This document shows positions 1 through 9,205 of a DNA stretch of 40,401 nt, piece after piece (position 1 is the first letter of the stretch; each line of letters opens with the position of its first letter). The notes beneath the pieces are model-generated. The model worked only from the letters and a program-made list of their open reading frames with translations. It was not told the origin of the DNA and did not search any database. This DNA comes from Asaccharospora irregularis DSM 2635 (GTDB taxonomy: Bacteria > Bacillota > Clostridia > Peptostreptococcales > Peptostreptococcaceae): positions 10,302-50,702 of the forward strand of contig NZ_FQWX01000016.1 in NCBI RefSeq assembly GCF_900129815.1. The letters are read 5' to 3'. Both the position numbers and the translations under genes were made by a program.

Positions 1-240
1 GGGCTAATTTATATTCGGATTGATGTGGAGGAGGCGGCGGAGGGTGAGATAAGAAAATAGACAGAACCAACACAGCAGCTTGGCTGCCTGTGTTGAAATG
101 TTTTTTACTTCTCGCCCCCCGGGCTAATTTATATTCGGATTGATGTGGAGGAGGCGGCGGAGGGTGAGATAAGAAAATAGACTGAACCGACATTGCAGCT
201 TGACTGCCTGGAGGGAAGGCTATTTCTTATCTCACCCGGA
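1..240. repeat. GC-rich 120-bp direct repeat, two units with internal hairpins
   Basis: Positions 1-62 and 121-181 are identical over about 60 bases, and the second half of each unit (61-120 and 181-240) is related but diverged. The block is far richer in G and C than the rest of the window. Unit 1 holds a strong hairpin at 68-95 (CAACACAGCAGC with GCTGCCTGTGTTG). Unit 2 holds an 18-bp stem, 162-180 with 220-237, with one bulged A, and a weaker inner GCAG/CTGC stem at 195-198 and 204-207. No coding frame is evident. It may be an intergenic structured repeat family or a structured RNA; the left end is cut by the window edge, so more units may lie upstream. Confidence 0.8.
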
Positions 241-268
241 GCCCCCCCACACCCACTCACTCCAAAAT

Positions 269-300
269 AAAAAGCCCCTAGATTACTCTAGGGGCTTTTT
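269..300. terminator. Strong bidirectional intrinsic terminator
   Basis: A 14-bp perfect stem (269-282 with 287-300) contains the core GCCCCTAGA/TCTAGGGGC, with an A-run on the left and a T-run on the right, so it can stop transcription from either side. It closes the repeat block at 1-240. Confidence 0.9.
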
Positions 301-646
301 GTGTGAGAAATACGGAAAAAAGAGATGTTCGAAATTTCTTTCTTCCTATAAAGTATTATACTATACCTTTTAAAAAAAGTCGAGAAATTATAATTTTATA
401 CCCCACAAAAATTTACAGATTTGTAACCGTTATAAAAACAGTCTAGACAAAAAATAATAAACTCCTATCCCGTATATTTTATTTCAAATTTCCATTAAAA
501 CTATATCTAAAAATGTCGTATATTAAAAGAAGAAAACCTTTGTAAAAGAATATTTACCCATATATGTTGTAAACGTAAAATTATGTCATTTTTGTAACCA
601 TTATGATATAATTAAATTAGTTTTTAGATATAATAGGAGGAGAATG
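301..646 (+). promoter_or_regulatory. Leader and promoter region of the CWB2-amidase gene
   Basis: These roughly 340 bases are A/T-rich and noncoding. A TATAAT -10 box lies at 607-612 without a convincing -35 box. The phrase TTTGTAACC followed by G or A and TTAT occurs twice (about 420-433 and 591-604). CAAAAA, the methylation target of C. difficile CamA, occurs at 406-411 and 448-453. The ribosome site AGGAGG is at 635-640. Confidence 0.5.
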
Positions 647-2653
647 ATGAATAAGAGAAAAAGATTACTTACAAGTGGAATAGCGACTATAGCAATACTA
701 GCCCCAAATATGGCTTTTGCTAATGAAAATATAGTGAAAACTGACTCAAGTATTAATATAAATTTAGAAAAGAAAAGTGTAGTACTGGGGAGCAAATCTA
801 AAGTAAGCGTAAAATTCAAAGAAAAACAAGACGCAGACAGTATTACATTAAACTACATGTGCTACGACATGCCCTTAAGTACAACAATAAACTACAATTC
901 ACAGACAGATTCATATGAGGGAGAAATATTTTTCAATAAAGACCCTGAAAACCTTAACGTATGGGAATTGCAAAGCATAGACCTAAACAAAAGCGACAAA
1001 AAAGAAGTATTAGACAAAGAAAAACTAAAAAGTTTAGGACTAAACCTAAGTGATTATGACGTAACACAAGAATATATAATAGATAGTACAGTATCTAACA
1101 TGGCTGTAACTCAATATATCAGAAAAACAGCTGCCCCTACTAAAACACTTTCTGGTGCTACTAGATTTGAAACAGCTATAGGTATAAGTAAAGAAGGATG
1201 GCCAAATGGTTCTAACAAGGTAATCATAGTAAATGCAGAAACAGTGATAGATGGTGTTATAGCAACTCCTCTAGCCACAACTTATGATGCACCTATACTT
1301 ATAACCAATAGTTCAAGTATGCCAGATAGCATAAAATCAGAACTAAAAAGATTAAACCCTAGAGACGTAATAATAGTAGGAGACCAAAAATCTGTTTCTA
1401 AAAACGTTGAAAATCAAATAAAATCTACAACAAATTCTAATATTCTTCGTTTAAATGGAGAAAATAGACACGACACATCTTTACTTATAGCAAAAGAAAT
1501 AGACAAGTACCATGACGTAAATAAAGTTTATATGGCAAACGCATTCGCAGGGGAAGTAGATGCCCTTACTATTGCTGCAAAGGCAGGACAAGACAAACAA
1601 CCTATAATACTAACAGACAAAAATTCTATACCAAGTGGTATATATAGCTGGTTAAAATCAGAGAACCTAGATACTGCTTATTTTATAGGTGGAGAGGATT
1701 CTATAGCTGTAGATATAATACATAAAATGGCTGATATAACACCAAAACATGTAAATGATCCTGAAAACAGTATATATAAAAACAGAATATCTGGAAAAGA
1801 TAGACATGAGACAAATGCCAAGGTGATAGAAAGATTCTACCCAGATAGCTCCTTAGATGCTATGCTAGTGGCAGAGTCGAATGTTTTAGTAGATGCTATA
1901 ACAGCAGGACCTTTGGGGGCGAGTTTGAATTCTCCTATACTTATAACTCCTACAACTTATGTATCAGCTTACCACGAAACAAACCTTAAAAACAAGTCAG
2001 CAGGAGTAGTTTATAAGGTGAGTGGAAAACTAAGAAGTACTGTAATGAATTCTATAGCTAGTAGTTTATCAAAACATACAGCTGGAAATAAAACAGTAGT
2101 TTTAGATGCAGGTCATGGTGGTGCAGATCCAGGTGCAGGAAGTAATTTAAACGGTGGAGCAAGAGAAAAGGACTATACTTTAGATACAACTTTAGCTGCT
2201 ACAGAGTATTTAAGATCTCAAGGGGTAAATGTAGTACTTACTAGAGATACTGATAAGACTCTAACTTTAGGACAAAGATCAGCTATATCTAATGCTATAA
2301 ATACTAATTTATTTGCAAGTGTTCACTACAATGCTTCAAACGGATCAGGTAATGGAGTAGAGGTATATTATAACCACAGAGATGCAAGTGGCGGACCTAG
2401 CAAAACTGCAGCTAAAAATGTTTTAAATAGAATTTTGGAAAAATTTAGCTTTAAAGATAGAGGTATAAAAACAAGACTTAATAGTAGTGGAACTGACTAC
2501 TTATATGTACTTAGAAACACTAATGCACCAGCAATACTTATCGAGTGTGCATTTATAGATAATGCCTATGATATGGGACTGCTTAATAGTTCGACAAAAG
2601 TAAAAACTATAGGAACTCAAATAGGTAAGGGTATAGAAGATTCTATAAAATAG
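647..2653 (+). CDS. cwp6: CWB2-anchored N-acetylmuramoyl-L-alanine amidase (Cwp6-like)
   Basis: An exported peptidoglycan hydrolase predicted to cleave the amide bond between MurNAc and L-alanine. A lysine/arginine-rich signal peptide ends near the AFA motif at residue 26. A lineage-specific stretch follows, then three CWB2 repeats (about residues 165-480, with the typical LSGATRFETA and ISGKDRHETN starts), then a C-terminal Amidase_3 domain. Zinc ligands are visible as H491 (DAGHGG), E508 and H561 (SVHYNAS), with catalytic E634 (IECAF), numbered from the upstream ATG at 644. The AGGAGG at 635-640 is 3 bases from the ATG at 644 and 6 from the ATG at 647, so the second is preferred. The domain order matches C. 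difficile Cwp6, which also sits next to the polysaccharide locus. CWB2 repeats are known to bind the anionic wall polymer PSII in that species. Confidence 0.9.
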   Translation: MNKRKRLLTSGIATIAILAPNMAFANENIVKTDSSININLEKKSVVLGSKSKVSVKFKEKQDADSITLNYMCYDMPLSTTINYNSQTDSYEGEIFFNKDPENLNVWELQSIDLNKSDKKEVLDKEKLKSLGLNLSDYDVTQEYIIDSTVSNMAVTQYIRKTAAPTKTLSGATRFETAIGISKEGWPNGSNKVIIVNAETVIDGVIATPLATTYDAPILITNSSSMPDSIKSELKRLNPRDVIIVGDQKSVSKNVENQIKSTTNSNILRLNGENRHDTSLLIAKEIDKYHDVNKVYMANAFAGEVDALTIAAKAGQDKQPIILTDKNSIPSGIYSWLKSENLDTAYFIGGEDSIAVDIIHKMADITPKHVNDPENSIYKNRISGKDRHETNAKVIERFYPDSSLDAMLVAESNVLVDAITAGPLGASLNSPILITPTTYVSAYHETNLKNKSAGVVYKVSGKLRSTVMNSIASSLSKHTAGNKTVVLDAGHGGADPGAGSNLNGGAREKDYTLDTTLAATEYLRSQGVNVVLTRDTDKTLTLGQRSAISNAINTNLFASVHYNASNGSGNGVEVYYNHRDASGGPSKTAAKNVLNRILEKFSFKDRGIKTRLNSSGTDYLYVLRNTNAPAILIECAFIDNAYDMGLLNSSTKVKTIGTQIGKGIEDSIK

Positions 2654-2666
2654 TAAAAAATAATAG

Positions 2667-2709
2667 TCATCTCTTTTTATTTTGTAATTCAAAAAATAGG
2701 AAGAGATGA
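2667..2709 (+). terminator. Probable weak terminator after the amidase gene
   Basis: A 9-bp inverted repeat, TCATCTCTT with AAGAGATGA, has A/T-rich flanks that extend the pairing. There is no clean T-run after the stem, so termination is probably partial. Confidence 0.4.
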
Positions 2710-2733
2710 TAATTTATGTAAGGGTTAAAATTA

Positions 2734-2762
2734 TTTACAATAGTGTATATTGTATTGATAAT
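2734..2762 (+). promoter_or_regulatory. Promoter for the polysaccharide operon
   Basis: A TTTACA -35 box at 2734-2739 and a GATAAT -10 box at 2757-2762 are 17 bases apart, giving a start about 70 bases before the sugar transferase gene. Confidence 0.65.
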
Positions 2763-2838
2763 ATCTAGATTATTGAGTATAATATAGAAATAAGTCGGAA
2801 TTTATAGTTTAAAATTTTATTCCAATATGGAGGTAATT

Positions 2839-3528
2839 ATGTCTGGATATACAAATGAAAGTTGTGAAGTTCCAAAGGCTAATGGCTATCCAGCAATAAA
2901 CTGTGATGAAATAGTGTGTGATATTGATTATAAATTAGTAAAAGGCAATACCTTTTTTGACATTTATCAAAGGGTATTAGATATTATTTTGTCGTTGGTA
3001 GGCTTGGTAGTTGGATTACCTTTAATAGCGATATTTGGAATTCTTATTAAAATTGAAGATAAAGGACCAATAACTTACAAACAAGAAAGACTAGGAAAAG
3101 GCGGAAAGAGGTTTTATATATATAAGTTAAGATCTATGAGAACGGACGCAGAAAAATTTGGAGCTCAGTGGGCAGAAAAAGAAGATCCTAGAATAACCAA
3201 AGTTGGTAAATTTATTCGAAAGACTAGAATTGATGAGATTCCACAATTATTCAACATATTAAAGGGTGATATGAGTCTAATAGGACCTAGACCAGAGAGA
3301 CCAGAATTTACTTTTCAGTTTAATACAGAAATACCTGGTTTTATAAATAGACTATCAATCAAACCCGGTCTTACGGGTTGGGCGCAGGTAAACGGCGGAT
3401 ATGAAATTACTCCTGAAGAAAAACTTAAAGAAGATATGTACTATATAAAAAATAGGAGTATATTACTTGACTTTAAGATACTCTTTAGGACTGTTAAGGT
3501 TATATTAACAGGAGATGGAGCTAGATAA
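2839..3528 (+). CDS. Priming polyprenyl-phosphate sugar-1-phosphate transferase
   Basis: A bacterial sugar transferase (PF02397, monotopic phosphoglycosyl transferase) that would start repeat-unit assembly by moving a sugar-1-phosphate from a nucleotide sugar onto undecaprenyl phosphate at the inner membrane face. About 35 polar residues precede one hydrophobic re-entrant helix (about residues 40-60). The family blocks follow: KLRSM, the catalytic DE dyad in RIDEIPQL, SLIGPRPE, and KPGLTGWAQVNG. At about 229 residues it is the short form without the extra membrane domain of WbaP-type enzymes. An in-frame ATG at 2827 precedes the ribosome site GGAGG (2829-2833), so translation must begin at 2839, five bases after it. 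It is the first gene after a good promoter and is followed by a terminator. Confidence 0.9.
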   Translation: MSGYTNESCEVPKANGYPAINCDEIVCDIDYKLVKGNTFFDIYQRVLDIILSLVGLVVGLPLIAIFGILIKIEDKGPITYKQERLGKGGKRFYIYKLRSMRTDAEKFGAQWAEKEDPRITKVGKFIRKTRIDEIPQLFNILKGDMSLIGPRPERPEFTFQFNTEIPGFINRLSIKPGLTGWAQVNGGYEITPEEKLKEDMYYIKNRSILLDFKILFRTVKVILTGDGAR

Positions 3529-3553
3529 TTTTAAAATATTAGATTATTCACAC

Positions 3554-3580
3554 AAAAAAGCTCTTATTAAGAGCTTTTTT
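3554..3580. terminator. Bidirectional intrinsic terminator
   Basis: AAAAAAGCTCTT pairs with AAGAGCTTTTTT around a 3-base loop. It lies between the sugar transferase and the small CWB2 gene, so later genes need their own promoter or read-through. Confidence 0.85.
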
Positions 3581-3625
3581 ATGTTTTAGAGAATACTAAA
3601 AAAATGGAAAAGGATATGAGAGTAT

Positions 3626-4675
3626 ATGATAAAGAAGATTGCAACTGTATTGTCGTTAATTTTGACAATTTCTATTTCTAGTAGCTCGGTTATATATGCA
3701 GAAGTAGCGAACAAAGAATTATTAGAGGGAAGTATGGCAGAAATATCTAGAGATCTAAATAAAAGAGTTTTTAAAAGTTCGAAAGAGGCAATTCTTATAA
3801 ATGAAAAGTCTATAGTGGATAGTATAAGTGCAACTCCTTTAGCTTATGCAAAAGATGCACCTATTTTAGTAACTAAAAGCGAGAGAATAGGAAGAGTTAC
3901 TAGAAACTACATAAAGGAATTGGGAGTTGAAAAAATCACTATAGTAGGTGGTCTAGATGCTGTATCTAAGGATATAGAGCGTAGTCTAGAAAAGATGGAT
4001 ATAAAGGTAAATAGAATTAGGGGTAAAGATAGATATGATACTTCGCTAAAAATTGCCAGGGAAATATATAGAACTACAGGATTTGATAAGGCGTTTTTAA
4101 TGAGTTCAAATGCAGGTCTTGAAAATGCTGTATCTATTTATTCTTATGCTGCCAGAAATTCTATGCCTATAATATGGGCACAAGATGAGAATTTTAGCTA
4201 TCAATTGGATTTTTTAAAAAGAAAAAAATTAGACAAGGTTTATACAATAGGAGACTCGGAAAAATTTATTTCAGATGTAGAAAATACTCTTGATAACTAC
4301 GAAAGAATAAAAGAAATAAACAAGTCTGATACTAATATAGATTTGATTAATAAATTTTATGATAGAGATGAAACAAAAAAAATATATACGGCTAATGTTG
4401 AGTTTGGCAAGAGATCAGATTCTAATGAATATATTTCGCTAGGAGTGGTTTCAGCAAAAGAAGATATTCCGATAATGGTATGCAACGACAAGCTGACATA
4501 TCGACAAGAAAAGTTTATAAAAAATAATAATATAGACGATATTACTGAGGTTGGGTTTGAAATAGGAGAGTACAGTTTTGTAAATGCCCTCCTTACAAAA
4601 ACATTTATATCGTCGTTGATGCTAATAATTTTATTGGTTATTATTACTTTTAGAGCGTTTAGGTATCAAGTATAA
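3626..4675 (+). CDS. CWB2-repeat protein with C-terminal membrane helix (Cwp7-like)
   Basis: A 349-residue exported protein made almost only of a diverged CWB2 triple repeat. A signal peptide occupies about residues 1-25 (cleavage near IYAEVA). The first repeat keeps the IVDSISATPLAYAKDAPILV pattern and the second begins RIRGKDRYDTS. The third (about residues 230-320) has lost most hallmark residues. A hydrophobic stretch at about 326-347 ends in a short basic tail, as in a membrane anchor. No catalytic domain is visible. The position between priming transferase and flippase recalls C. difficile cwp7 (assignment from memory). Its job is unknown; a membrane-held protein with a polymer-binding fold could assist export or attachment of the polymer, which is inference. 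Confidence 0.8.
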   Translation: MIKKIATVLSLILTISISSSSVIYAEVANKELLEGSMAEISRDLNKRVFKSSKEAILINEKSIVDSISATPLAYAKDAPILVTKSERIGRVTRNYIKELGVEKITIVGGLDAVSKDIERSLEKMDIKVNRIRGKDRYDTSLKIAREIYRTTGFDKAFLMSSNAGLENAVSIYSYAARNSMPIIWAQDENFSYQLDFLKRKKLDKVYTIGDSEKFISDVENTLDNYERIKEINKSDTNIDLINKFYDRDETKKIYTANVEFGKRSDSNEYISLGVVSAKEDIPIMVCNDKLTYRQEKFIKNNNIDDITEVGFEIGEYSFVNALLTKTFISSLMLIILLVIITFRAFRYQV

Positions 4676-4778
4676 TATTGGATTAAAGAGTGATTAATAC
4701 TATTAAGTGGATATATTTTCAAAAATCTATTAATGAGGTATGTCTGACGATATAGCTTAAAAGATAAGGAGAATTAAG

Positions 4779-6329
4779 ATGTCAAAAACAGCTAAAGCGG
4801 CGCTTTGGATTATGGTGGCAACCATGCTTTCAAAAGTTTTAGGATTTTTTAGAGAGATGGTCCTTGCAAATTTCTATGGAACAGGAAATATTGCAGATAT
4901 ATTTGTAGTAACTCTAAACATACCGGGGCTTATTATAGCAGTTATAGGTTCTGCAATTGCCACGACATATATACCTATGTATTTTAATACTAAGGAAAAA
5001 TATGGCGAAGAACAAGCGTTAAAATTTACTAATAATGTGTTAAATATATGTTATATAATGGCGATAGTAATTGCTGTATTAGGACTTTTATTTACAAGAG
5101 AGTTTGTGACAGTATTTGCCGGAGGATTTAAGGGAGAAAAGTTTGAAATAGCAGTTAAGTTTACCAAGATAATGATAAGTGGAGTTTTATTTTTAAGTGG
5201 AAGTAAGCTGTTTAGTTCTTATTTACAGGTAAATGATAACTTTGTGGTTCCGGGACTTATAGGGCTTCCTTATAATATCATCATAATAGCTTCTATTATA
5301 ATAAGTGCAAACACAAATTTGTATGTACTTCCTGCAGGTGCTTTACTTGCTATGTCTACTCAACTACTTTTTCAACTGCCTTTTGCATTTAAAAAATCCT
5401 ATAGATACAAACCTTATGTAAATATAAAGGATGAGTCTATAAAAGAATTGGCAGTTTTGGTTTTACCTATGCTTATGGGTGTTGCAATAGGTCAGTTAAA
5501 TGTGTTTGTAGATAGATTATTAGGAACTCATTTGCCAAGTGGACAACTAGCAGCTCTAAACTATGCAAACAGGTTAAATGAGTTTGTTATGGCGCTATTT
5601 GTAACATCTATAATAACAGTTATTTATCCTAAGCTATCTAAAATGTCAAATCAAGACAATAACTCAGGTTATATAAGTACAATAGTTAAATCGTCAAATT
5701 GTATAATTTTGGTGGTTCTTCCTATTGCAATAGGAGCTATAGTTTTAGCTGAACCAATAGTTAGGATATTATTTCAAAGAGGAAAATTTGATGCAAATTC
5801 TACACAGCTTACATCAATTGCACTTAGACTTTATTCAGTGGGGCTTCTTGCTTGTGGTATCAGGGATGTGCTTTATAGAGCTTTTTATTCAAAGTCAGAC
5901 ACAAAAACTCCTATGATAAATGGAAGTATTGCTTTAGCTATAAACATAGTTTTAAACCTTTTACTAATAAAACCATTAGGCCATGCGGGACTAGCTATAT
6001 CTACTAGTATTTCATCAATCATAACAGTTGTTTTATTATTTATATCTCTAAAGAGAAAAACAGGATACTTTGGAGGGGATAAAATAATAAAAACAGGTAT
6101 AAAAAGTATGATTGCCTCAGCGATTATGGGTGTTGTGACTCTATTTGTATACAACAACCTACATTTAATACTTGGTGCCGGAATGATAAAAGAGCTAATA
6201 TCCTTATCTGGATCAGTTTTATCTGGAGTTGTAGTCTACTCATTATTAGTAATAATAATGAAAGTAGAAGAAGTAGGATTGGCATTTGATATACTAAAAA
6301 AGGTGAAAAATAAACTTATTCCTAGATAA
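4779..6329 (+). CDS. murJ: MurJ/MviN-family lipid-linked oligosaccharide flippase
   Basis: A 516-residue polytopic membrane protein of the MOP superfamily with about 14 predicted helices. The N-terminal signature with KVLGFFREMVLANFYG holds the conserved arginine of helix 1, and the GQLNVFVDRLLGT block follows in helix 7. MurJ proteins flip lipid II. Inside a glycan locus a MurJ copy may instead flip the polymer's lipid-linked repeat unit, since no Wzx-type flippase is otherwise seen in the window. The ribosome site AAGGAGAA precedes the ATG. The gene starts a run of closely spaced + strand genes that extends to 18075. Confidence 0.9.
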   Translation: MSKTAKAALWIMVATMLSKVLGFFREMVLANFYGTGNIADIFVVTLNIPGLIIAVIGSAIATTYIPMYFNTKEKYGEEQALKFTNNVLNICYIMAIVIAVLGLLFTREFVTVFAGGFKGEKFEIAVKFTKIMISGVLFLSGSKLFSSYLQVNDNFVVPGLIGLPYNIIIIASIIISANTNLYVLPAGALLAMSTQLLFQLPFAFKKSYRYKPYVNIKDESIKELAVLVLPMLMGVAIGQLNVFVDRLLGTHLPSGQLAALNYANRLNEFVMALFVTSIITVIYPKLSKMSNQDNNSGYISTIVKSSNCIILVVLPIAIGAIVLAEPIVRILFQRGKFDANSTQLTSIALRLYSVGLLACGIRDVLYRAFYSKSDTKTPMINGSIALAINIVLNLLLIKPLGHAGLAISTSISSIITVVLLFISLKRKTGYFGGDKIIKTGIKSMIASAIMGVVTLFVYNNLHLILGAGMIKELISLSGSVLSGVVVYSLLVIIMKVEEVGLAFDILKKVKNKLIPR

Positions 6330-6384
6330 TGAGACAACAAACTAGGTTATTAAAATAAATTATGACTTTAGAAAGGGTGAGAAT

Positions 6385-8103
6385 ATGGGATACAAAGAGA
6401 CATATAACATGTGGTTAGATTCTCCTTATTTTGATAAAGATACAAAAGAAGAGTTAATTAAAATAAAAAATAACGAAAAAGAAATAGAAGAGAGATTTTA
6501 CAAAGACTTGGAGTTTGGTACAGGAGGTCTTAGAGGTGTAATAGGAGCGGGAACTAATAGAATAAACATCTACACTGTAAGACGTGCTACTTTAGGAGTT
6601 TTAAATTATATATCTAAGACTATGGGTGAAGAAGGCAAGAAAAAAGGTGTGGTTATAGCACATGACAGTAGACACATGTCTAGAGAGTTTTGTATGGAAG
6701 TTGCGAAAACTTTAGCGGCTTATAATGTAAAAGCATATATTTTTGATGATCTAAGACCTACACCAGAGCTTTCGTTTGCAGTGAGATACTTAGGCTGTGC
6801 GATGGGAATAGTAATCACTGCTAGTCACAACCCAAAGGAATACAATGGGTACAAGGTGTATGGAAGCGATGGAGGACAGGTTTGTTTAGATGAAGCAAAT
6901 GCTATAATAAGTGAAGTAAACAAGATTGAAGACTATAGCCAAATAAAGACTCTAGATTTTAATGAAGGTATAAATAAAAATCTAATACAGGTTTTGGATG
7001 GGCAAATAGATATTGATTTTATAGAAGCTGTTAACAAGCAAATTTTAAGACAAGATGTTATAGATAGATATGGAAAAGACCTAAAAATAATATTTACTCC
7101 TATACATGGTACAGGAAATATACCTGTAAGAGAGGCGCTAAAGAAAGCTGGTTTTGAAAATGTATCTGTAGTCAAAGAGCAAGAATTACCAGATAGCAAT
7201 TTTTCAACTGTAGAATATCCAAATCCTGAGGAAAAATCTGTGTTCAATATAGCTATAGAAATGGCAAAATCAAATGGGGCAGATTTGATAATAGGGACAG
7301 ACCCAGACTGTGATAGAGTTGGGATAGTTGTCAAAAATTTAGAGGGTGAATATGTAGTTTTAAATGGAAATCAAGTTGGATCTTTGCTTGTTAGATATGT
7401 GATAGAGAGCTTGGTAAGTACTGATAGACTTCCAAAAAATCCTACTATAATAAAAACTATAGTAACTTCAGAACTTGGGGCAAAAATTGCAAATCACTAT
7501 GGAGTTGATTGTTTAAACACTTTAACTGGATTTAAGTTTATAGGTGAGAAGATAACTGGGTTTGAAGAAGCAGCAAAAAAAGGCGAGGATAGTAAAAGCT
7601 TTATAATGGGATATGAGGAAAGTTATGGATACTTAATAGGTACTCATGCCAGAGACAAGGACGCTGTGGTTTCATCTCTTATGATATGTGAGATGGCTGC
7701 ATACTATTCTTCCTTAAATATGAGCTTATATGAAGGTCTTATAGACACATATGAAAGGTTTGGGTACTACAAAGAAGATTTAAAATCTCTTACTTTAAAG
7801 GGAATAGATGGTGTAGAAAAAATAAAAGAGATGATGCATTATTTTAGAAATACTAAGATAGAAAATATAGCTGATATAGAAGTAGAAAAAGTTCTAGATT
7901 ATAAGGGTGAGGTAGACGGTCTACCTAAGGCTGATGTACTTAAGTTTTTACTTAAAGATGGTTCTTGGATAGCAGTTAGACCATCAGGTACAGAACCTAA
8001 GATAAAATTCTATTTTGGTTCTAACTCAGACAGTGAAAAAAGTGTAAGAAAAAAAATAGATAAGCTTATGGCTTCTACAATGGAGATAGTCGATTCTATA
8101 TAG
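6385..8103 (+). CDS. Phosphoglucomutase/phosphomannomutase
   Basis: An alpha-D-phosphohexomutase of 572 residues that would interconvert hexose 6-phosphate and hexose 1-phosphate, supplying glucose-1-P for UDP-glucose and mannose-1-P for ManC. The four family signatures are present: the phosphoserine loop TASHNP (S147), the metal loop DPDCDR (306-311), the sugar loop GYEESYGYL, and the phosphate loop RPSGTEPKIKFYF near the C-terminus. The length fits the PgcA/Pgm2-like long form. It lies 55 bases after murJ and 16 bases before manC with its own ribosome site (AAAGGGTGAG), so these genes are probably cotranscribed. Whether it prefers glucose or mannose cannot be read from the sequence. Confidence 0.93.
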   Translation: MGYKETYNMWLDSPYFDKDTKEELIKIKNNEKEIEERFYKDLEFGTGGLRGVIGAGTNRINIYTVRRATLGVLNYISKTMGEEGKKKGVVIAHDSRHMSREFCMEVAKTLAAYNVKAYIFDDLRPTPELSFAVRYLGCAMGIVITASHNPKEYNGYKVYGSDGGQVCLDEANAIISEVNKIEDYSQIKTLDFNEGINKNLIQVLDGQIDIDFIEAVNKQILRQDVIDRYGKDLKIIFTPIHGTGNIPVREALKKAGFENVSVVKEQELPDSNFSTVEYPNPEEKSVFNIAIEMAKSNGADLIIGTDPDCDRVGIVVKNLEGEYVVLNGNQVGSLLVRYVIESLVSTDRLPKNPTIIKTIVTSELGAKIANHYGVDCLNTLTGFKFIGEKITGFEEAAKKGEDSKSFIMGYEESYGYLIGTHARDKDAVVSSLMICEMAAYYSSLNMSLYEGLIDTYERFGYYKEDLKSLTLKGIDGVEKIKEMMHYFRNTKIENIADIEVEKVLDYKGEVDGLPKADVLKFLLKDGSWIAVRPSGTEPKIKFYFGSNSDSEKSVRKKIDKLMASTMEIVDSI

Positions 8104-8119
8104 CTAAGGAGAGAAAAAT

Positions 8120-9193
8120 ATGAAAGTATACAATGTCATAATGGCTGGAGGAGGAGGAACTCGTTTCTGGCCTTTGAGTAGACAGGAAGTTCCTAAGCAA
8201 CTTATAAATTTAAGTGGAAATGATGCACTTATAAATGAAACTATAAATAGAATAAATTCACTTTCATCTAAAGAAAATTTATTTATAGTTACCAACAAAA
8301 AACAAGGAGAAGCACTAAAAAACATAGTAAAAGATAAGTGTATTCATGAAAATATACTTATGGAGCCTTGTGCTAGAAATACAGCAGCTGCTATAGGTTT
8401 TGCTGCTATAAATATAATGAAAAAATACGGTGATGGGATAATGTGTGTTTATCCAGCTGACCATTATATAAAAGACGAAGAAGGGTTTACTAAGGTTTTA
8501 AAAAAAGCTATAAAAATAGCTGAACAAAACGATAAGTTAATTACAATAGGAATAACTCCTACATTTCCATCTACAGGATATGGATACATAAACTTTTCTA
8601 GAGAAAACCAAGTATCAGAAGGTGCTTATGAGGTGCTTGAGTTTGTGGAAAAGCCTAACTTTGACAAGGCCAAGGAGTATGTAGATTCCAAGAAATATGT
8701 ATGGAACAGTGGGATGTTTGTGTGGAAGGCCTCAAAAATATTAGAAGACTTCAAGAGATACCTACCTAAGGTATATGAAAAACTAGAGGAAATAAATGAT
8801 TGTATAGGTACAGACTGCCAGCAAGAGGTAATAGATAGTGTATACCCTCTTATTCCTTCTATATCTATAGATTACGGTGTTATGGAGAGAAGCAATGATG
8901 TTGTGGTAGTTCCGGGAGATTTTGGATGGAATGATGTTGGTTCTTGGGATTCTCTGGGTGCTATATATCCAACAGACAACGAGGGCAACATAAAAAGAGG
9001 AGAAAATATAACTATAGACACTGACAACTCTATTATTTATTCAGATGATAAGTTGATAAGTACTATTGGAGTAAGCGATTTAATAGTTGTATCCACAAAT
9101 GATGCTGTAATGGTTTGTAGAAAAGACAAAGCTCAAGATGTAAAAAAAATAGTTGAAATATTAAAGGAAAAAAATAGACAAGAATATATGTAG
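8120..9193 (+). CDS. manC: Mannose-1-phosphate guanylyltransferase
   Basis: Makes GDP-mannose from GTP and mannose-1-phosphate. The nucleotidyltransferase signature GGGGTRFWPLSRQEVPKQ starts near residue 9. The family blocks EPCARNTAAAIGFAA, YPADHYI, FVEKP, WNSGMFVWK and GDFGWNDVGSW follow in order. At 357 residues it is the single-domain form, without the isomerase domain of bifunctional ManC/AlgA. Together with the upstream mutase it implies mannose (or a GDP-mannose-derived sugar) in the polymer; the C. difficile PSII repeat also contains mannose-1-phosphate. Confidence 0.95.
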   Translation: MKVYNVIMAGGGGTRFWPLSRQEVPKQLINLSGNDALINETINRINSLSSKENLFIVTNKKQGEALKNIVKDKCIHENILMEPCARNTAAAIGFAAINIMKKYGDGIMCVYPADHYIKDEEGFTKVLKKAIKIAEQNDKLITIGITPTFPSTGYGYINFSRENQVSEGAYEVLEFVEKPNFDKAKEYVDSKKYVWNSGMFVWKASKILEDFKRYLPKVYEKLEEINDCIGTDCQQEVIDSVYPLIPSISIDYGVMERSNDVVVVPGDFGWNDVGSWDSLGAIYPTDNEGNIKRGENITIDTDNSIIYSDDKLISTIGVSDLIVVSTNDAVMVCRKDKAQDVKKIVEILKEKNRQEYM

Positions 9194-9205
9194 GGAGGTG
9201 CTCTT

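Noticed and set aside
1-240. CRISPR array
   Set aside because: There are only two units of 120 bases, with diverged but still similar second halves, not short repeats with unique spacers, and no cas genes are nearby.
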